Origin: Streptomyces barkulensis
GTDB lineage: Bacteria > Actinomycetota > Actinomycetes > Streptomycetales > Streptomycetaceae
DNA: 64,000 nucleotides
NCBI RefSeq assembly: GCF_002843305.1
Contig: NZ_PGSG01000009.1
Coordinates: forward strand, 186,001 to 250,000
Direction: 5' to 3'
Part shown: one piece after another, positions 60,074-64,000 of the stretch
Numbering within the stretch: position 1 is the first letter of the stretch
Layout of the letters: each line of letters starts with the position of its first letter
Notes under the pieces: generated by a model
Seen by the model: the letters and a program-made list of their open reading frames with translations, nothing else
Database searches by the model: none
What the model was told of the DNA's origin: nothing
Translations under genes and position numbers: made by a program

Positions 60074-61359
60074 GGTCCGACCAGCGGCTTCAGCTCGGCG
60101 AAGCGGCGCTCCCCGATCCCACTGACCTCGCGGAGTTCCCCGACGGAGGAGAAGCCGCCGCGCTCGGTGCGGTGGTCGATGATGCGCTGGGCCATCACGG
60201 GCCCGATGCCGGGGAGCGTGTCGAGCTGTTCGGCCGTGGCGGAGTTGAGGCTGACCGGTCCGCCCGCCGCCGGTCCGCCCCCGGCGGCGGACCCGGCGGC
60301 GGGCGGGCCGGGTACGGCTGCCGCGGTGGGAGGCTCCCCGACGACGATCTGCTCGCCGTCGGCCAGCGGCCGGGCGCGGTTGAGGCCGTGGAGGTCGGTG
60401 CCCGGCCGGACACCGCCCGCGGCCCGCAGGGCGTCGGCCACCCGGGCTCCGGCCGGCAGCCGGTGGACACCGGGTCTGCGGACCTCGCCCGCCACGTCCA
60501 CCAGCAGCGGTCCTCCTCCAAGGGCCGCGCCGGAAGCCGTACCCGAAGCCGCCGCGGGCGCCGGGGCGGAGGAGGGTGCCGGGAAAGAGGGCGGGGAGGG
60601 CACGGGACTCGAGCGGGAGGCCGACTCCACCGGCGGCGCCTGCACCACCTGCGGGCGCCCGCCCCAGAAGTGGTGTACGGCGAAGCCGAGGGCCAGGGCC
60701 AGGGCCAGGGCGAGTGCGGCCAGCGTGCGCGGTTCCACTCCGCACCGCGTGCGCACCCACAGCGGCAGCCTGTCCCGTACGGCCTCCACCAGCCGTGCGC
60801 GCCGGGTCGCGTCAACGGGGCCGGGGCCTGGGCCTGCGTCCGGCTCGGTCGCGGGGGCGGAAGCAGACGTGGACGCGGGCGCGGGCGCGCCGTTGGGACA
60901 GGAACCGGAGACGGGACCGGCCGGGCGCGGCGCCGGCACACGCTCCGCCGCCCGCTCCCGCGGGAGCTCCGCCGTCAGGCGGCCGGCCCGTGCCTGCCGG
61001 ACCGCGTCGCGCGCGGCCGTGATGGCCTCCGTCCGCGACAGCGGGGCGGGCGCCCCGCCGGTGTCCGGCCCACCCGGCTCTGTTTCCGGCTCCGGCTCCG
61101 GCCCCGGCCCCGGCTCCGGTGGGGCGTTCCCGAGCAGCGCGTCCGCGCGGGCCCGCAGGGGTGCCGCCTCGGCGGCCCGCCGGATCTCCCGCCGGCGTCC
61201 GCGCCGCCCCGCGTACGGGACGGCTCCGCCGGGGCCCCGGTGGCGCCCGGGACCTGCCGCCAGAGGACGCAGCGGCGGACGTCCCGAGGGGCGGGAGGCG
61301 CGGGATGCGGAGGTGCGGGATGCGGAGGTGCGCGGTCGGAGGCGTGGTGGGGTGCTCAT
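60070..61359 (-). CDS. comEA: ComEA-family helix-hairpin-helix DNA-binding protein
   Basis: 429 residues. From about residue 225 a membrane segment (LAALALALALALGFAVHHF), then an SLBB-type domain (LLVDVAGEVRRPGVHRLPAGARVADALRAAGG) and a C-terminal pair of HhH motifs (LNSATAEQLDTLPGIGPVMAQRIIDHR and VSGIGERRF). The first 220 residues are long, disordered and basic or Pro/Glu-rich with SASR repeats and many PEP repeats, much longer than in classical ComEA. Coupled to comEC. Confidence 0.9.
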   Translation of the reverse strand: MSTPPRLRPRTSASRTSASRASRPSGRPPLRPLAAGPGRHRGPGGAVPYAGRRGRRREIRRAAEAAPLRARADALLGNAPPEPGPGPEPEPETEPGGPDTGGAPAPLSRTEAITAARDAVRQARAGRLTAELPRERAAERVPAPRPAGPVSGSCPNGAPAPASTSASAPATEPDAGPGPGPVDATRRARLVEAVRDRLPLWVRTRCGVEPRTLAALALALALALGFAVHHFWGGRPQVVQAPPVESASRSSPVPSPPSFPAPSSAPAPAAASGTASGAALGGGPLLVDVAGEVRRPGVHRLPAGARVADALRAAGGVRPGTDLHGLNRARPLADGEQIVVGEPPTAAAVPGPPAAGSAAGGGPAAGGPVSLNSATAEQLDTLPGIGPVMAQRIIDHRTERGGFSSVGELREVSGIGERRFAELKPLVGP

Positions 61360-61417
61360 GCCGCTCGACGGTAGGCGGGAGTGCCCGTCCCGTCCGGTCG
61401 CGGCTTTCCTCCGTGGA

Positions 61418-62296
61418 CTACCGGCCGGTTGTGGACAAATCCGTCACCTGTCGGAGTGACACCACGACGCCCAGCAGCCCCGGCCCCGTGTGTGCGCCGA
61501 TGACCGCCCCCACCTCGCTGACGTGCAGTTCCCCGAGCCCGGGCAGCCGGGTGCGCAGCCGCTGTGCGAGCTGCTCGGCACGTTCCGCGGCCGACAGGTG
61601 GTGGACGGCGACGTCCACGCCGGCGCCGCCCGCCCGCTCCGCCACGATCTCCTCCAGTCGGGCGATGGCCCGGGAGGCGGTGCGGACCTTCTCCAGCATG
61701 CCGATACGGCCGTCCTCCAGCTCCAGCAGCGGTTTGACCGCCAGGGCCGAGCCCAGCAGGGCCTGGGCCGCGCCGATACGGCCGCCGCGCCGCAGGTACT
61801 CCAGGGTGTCCACGTAGAAGAACGCGGAAGTCCCCTCGGCCCGCCTCCGGGCCGCGGCGACCGTCTCGTCCAGCGTGCCGCCCGCCTCGGCGGTCTCGGC
61901 GGCGGCCAGGGCGCAGAAGCCCAGCGCCATCGCCACCATGCCGGTGTCCACCACCCGCACCGGTACGGGCGCCTCCCGCGCGGCGGTCACGGCCGCGTCG
62001 TAGGTGCCGGAGAGTTCGGCCGACAGATGGAGGGAGACGATGCCCTCCACTCCCGGCTCCCGCGCGATGGAGCGGTACACCTCGGCGAACACCTGCGGGC
62101 CGGGGCGGGATGTGGTGACGGACCGCCGTTTGCGCAGGGCCTCGGCCAGCGAGCGGGCGGAGAGCTCGGTGCCCTCCTCCAGCGCCCGGTCGCCCAGCAC
62201 CACGGTCAGCGGCACCGAGGCGATGCGGTGGTGTTCCAGTGCCGCCTGCGGCAGGTAGGCCGTGGAATCGGTGACGATCGCGACATGGCGGGACAT
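61418..62296 (-). CDS. DegV family fatty-acid-binding protein
   Basis: 292 residues. IVTDSTAYLPQA at the N-terminus, TSRPGP and LHLSAELSGTYDAA, all lipid-pocket signatures of DegV/FakB. Members bind a fatty acid and present it to FakA kinase; in actinobacteria the partner is not always present. Upstream of comEA on the same strand, 58 bp apart. Confidence 0.92.
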   Translation of the reverse strand: MSRHVAIVTDSTAYLPQAALEHHRIASVPLTVVLGDRALEEGTELSARSLAEALRKRRSVTTSRPGPQVFAEVYRSIAREPGVEGIVSLHLSAELSGTYDAAVTAAREAPVPVRVVDTGMVAMALGFCALAAAETAEAGGTLDETVAAARRRAEGTSAFFYVDTLEYLRRGGRIGAAQALLGSALAVKPLLELEDGRIGMLEKVRTASRAIARLEEIVAERAGGAGVDVAVHHLSAAERAEQLAQRLRTRLPGLGELHVSEVGAVIGAHTGPGLLGVVVSLRQVTDLSTTGR

Positions 62297-62439
62297 GGGG
62301 CGGAGATTACCGGGCCTTTCCTCGCCGCGGTGAAGCGAGCGGTGCGCCGCGGTCCGCGGTACGGCGGCCCGCTGCCCGGTGGTTCACTCAACGGCCTTTC
62401 GCGGTGGTGCGGTTCGGGTGGCGGCGCACCGCGCGGGGT

Positions 62440-63222
62440 TCACGACGCGCTCTGGGGACGGCCCTTGCCGAAGTCCGGCCCGAACTCCTTGGTGAAGTCG
62501 GTGCCGAAGTCCGCCGTGCGGCCCTGCGGATCACCCTTCGGGCCCTCGATGCCCGGCGCCTGCGGGGTCCGCACGCCGGGGGCGTCCGCGGCGCCCGGGT
62601 CCTGCCGCTCCTCCGGGCTCTGCGCGCCGGGGGCGGCGGTCCCGGACGCGGCGGTCCCGGGGGCGGCCTCGGAGGCGGAAGCCGTCCAGTGCCGCAGCGC
62701 ACCCGCCTCGATCTCGATCTGATCGCTCAGCGCGGCCAGTCCGTCCTCGTCGTGCCGCCGGGCCCGGTCCTGTGCGGCGAAGCGCAGCGAGTCCGCGGAG
62801 GCACGGATGCGGTCGGCGCGCTCTCGCGCGTCCGGGAGCCGGGCGGCGATCCTGGAGCGGTCCGGCTCGCGCTCCATCAGCAGTCGCAGCTCGCCGTCCA
62901 GCTGACGGGCGTGCTCGTCGAGCCGGTCGAGCAGGCCGGCCGCCTCGCTCAGCGAGGGGTCGTGCCGGGTCCCGCTCTCCAGTGCGCGGCGCGTGCTGTC
63001 CAGGGAACCGCGCAGTTCCAGCCGCACCCGGGCCAGTTCGCCCACCGGACCGGGCTGGGCGCTGCGGGCCTTGAGCGTGGTCTCCTCGACGGTACGGCGC
63101 ACCTGCTGCCCCGTCCGCTCCACGCCGCGCCTGACCGCCCGCACGGTCTTCACCGTGGCGACCGCGCCGAGGACGACGAAGAGCACGAAGAGGAAGGCCA
63201 GCAGACCGATGACGAACTCCAC
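62440..63222 (-). CDS. Membrane-anchored coiled-coil protein
   Basis: 260 residues. One N-terminal membrane helix (FVIGLLAFLFVLFVVLGAVATV) and then an Arg-rich stretch and long helices rich in Glu, Arg and Leu (about residues 60-180), likely coiled coil. The C-terminal 80 residues are Ala/Pro/Gly-rich and disordered, ending in repeated DFG motifs (TADFGTDF, EFGPDFGKG). I do not recognise a named family. It lies upstream of degV on the same strand, 143 bp away. Confidence 0.65.
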   Translation of the reverse strand: MEFVIGLLAFLFVLFVVLGAVATVKTVRAVRRGVERTGQQVRRTVEETTLKARSAQPGPVGELARVRLELRGSLDSTRRALESGTRHDPSLSEAAGLLDRLDEHARQLDGELRLLMEREPDRSRIAARLPDARERADRIRASADSLRFAAQDRARRHDEDGLAALSDQIEIEAGALRHWTASASEAAPGTAASGTAAPGAQSPEERQDPGAADAPGVRTPQAPGIEGPKGDPQGRTADFGTDFTKEFGPDFGKGRPQSAS

Positions 63223-63490
63223 AGCTCCGCTCCTTCGTCGGCCGGTGTGCCGCCGCCCTCCGGAGCCCGGAGGGGGCGGTCGTCCTCCCAGGGTAAACGC
63301 GCGGAGCCGGTCCCGGGTTCCGGCGGGCCCGGAGTGCTCCCCTCTTCCGTCCCGCAGGGGCCCGGCGGTCTCCCGGCCGCCTCCCGGAGCGCGGCCCGGC
63401 CTCCCCTTCTCCGCCCGCCTTCTCGCCGCCGTCCGCCCGCTGGTCTACCGTCGGTCCACGCCCGTAGTCGGACTGGATGGTGGTGCGCCG

Positions 63491-64000
63491 ATGCACACAC
63501 ACGCGCAGACGGGCCCGGCCGGGGGCCGGGCCGGGGAGCCGCCCGGGGATCTGGCCGGTGACCTGGCCGCCATCGTGGGGCGCGACCACGTCAGGACCGA
63601 TGACGGTGCGCTGACCGCCTACGCCCGCGACGCCACCCCCCTCTTCCACGCCCGGCCGCGGGCCGTGGTGCTGCCCGGCAGCACCGACGAGGTCGCCGCG
63701 GTTCTGCGGTACGCCACCGAGCGGGGCGTGCCGGTCGTACCGCGCGGCGCGGGCTCCAACCTGTGCGCCGCCACCGTGCCCCTGCGCGGCGGCATCGTCA
63801 TGGTGCTCACCCGGCTCGACCGGATCCTGGAGGTCAGCCCCGCCGAGCTGCTGGCCCGCGTCCAGCCCGGGGTGACCACCGCCGCGCTGGCGGACGCGGC
63901 GGCGCGCGAGGGCCTGCTGTACGCCCCCGACCCCGGCAGCCGCACCGTCTCCACCGTCGGCGGCAACGTGGCGACCTGCGCCGGCGGCCTGCGCGGCCTG
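63491..64000 (+). CDS. GlcD-type FAD-binding oxidase, N-terminal part (runs off the window)
   Basis: 170 codons from ATG 63491 to the window end. FAD-binding type 4 (PCMH) domain: RPRAVVLPGSTDEVAAVLRYATERGVPVVPRGAGSN, then LTRLDRILEVSPAELLARVQPGVTTAAL and APDPGSRTVSTVGGNVATCAGG. This is the glycolate/lactate dehydrogenase (GlcD/Dld) type. No strong ribosome site is seen. The catalytic C-terminal domain is outside. Confidence 0.88.
   Translation, partial: MHTHAQTGPAGGRAGEPPGDLAGDLAAIVGRDHVRTDDGALTAYARDATPLFHARPRAVVLPGSTDEVAAVLRYATERGVPVVPRGAGSNLCAATVPLRGGIVMVLTRLDRILEVSPAELLARVQPGVTTAALADAAAREGLLYAPDPGSRTVSTVGGNVATCAGGLRGL

Noticed and set aside
56579..61459. 1626-codon open frame on the plus strand opposite holA, comEC and comEA
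   Set aside because: Runs through several confirmed genes on the other strand and across the 81-aa gene; low-complexity product with no domain.

Overview
The window is about 64 kb of very GC-rich chromosome from a Streptomyces or close relative. The signs are third-position G/C bias, many GTG/TTG starts, 4-bp stop/start overlaps (GTGA, ATGA), Rieske-like NirD next to NirB, the HrcA/DnaJ2 pair under a CIRCE box, a leuA leader with a leucine run, and a core gene order (ppdK, dusB, glyS, znuACB-zur, uppS, recO, leuA, era, ybeY, phoH, rnz, rsmE, dnaJ2, hrcA, hemW, fadD, lepA, rpsT, holA, comEC, comEA) that I recall from the S. coelicolor chromosome core. No rRNA, tRNA, CRISPR array, phage or intact transposon was seen.

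Regions, left to right. (1) 1-3.3 kb: nitrite assimilation. The tail of an FAD oxidoreductase is followed by nirB and nirD, ending in a terminator shared with a convergent xylanase. (2) 3.4-11.8 kb: a xylan-use locus. A secreted GH10-CBM2 xylanase faces away from a LacI-type regulator, followed by a three-gene ABC importer without its own ATPase and a GH3 beta-xylosidase. This is the bxlR-bxlEFG-bxlA arrangement. Palindromes sharing TTCCGGAA lie downstream of the predicted promoters of both the xylanase and bxlE. (3) 11.8-12.3 kb: a scar with remnants of an SDR gene and a lipoprotein gene. (4) 12.3-15.2 kb: a secreted GH81 beta-1,3-glucanase with a perfect 18-bp palindrome at its predicted transcription start. 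(5) 15.4-23.3 kb: ppdK, a 470-bp noncoding region with hairpins, a ROK repressor divergent from an MGH1/GH63-like glycosidase, dusB and a small membrane protein. (6) 23.5-28.6 kb: glyS and the zinc regulon znuA-znuC-znuB-zur with two overlapping Zur-type boxes. (7) 28.6-38 kb: uppS, recO with a duplicated 5' end, a TerB-like protein, leuA with its attenuation leader, era, a cytidine-deaminase-like protein lacking zinc ligands, corC, ybeY and phoH. (8) 38-45.3 kb: a PfkB kinase plus glucarate dehydratase pair, then rnz, HIT, rsmE, dnaJ2 and hrcA. (9) 45.4-51.2 kb: an MBL hydrolase, DUF3097, hemW, a TetR/SDR divergent pair with a clear operator, and a DUF574-type methyltransferase. (10) 51.3-64 kb: fadD, lepA, rpsT, holA, an 81-aa acidic protein, comEC-comEA, degV, a membrane coiled-coil protein, and the start of a GlcD-type FAD oxidase.

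Most of the window is housekeeping. The most unusual points are the duplicated recO 5' end, which makes a 34-codon upstream ORF overlapping the real start; the shared xylan-locus palindromes together with a TTA codon in the xylanase signal peptide; the operator at the GH81 gene; the 7 x 7-bp G-rich tandem repeat upstream of leuA; and the zinc-less deaminase-like protein. All functions are inferred by eye from motifs and family knowledge. No database search was run.
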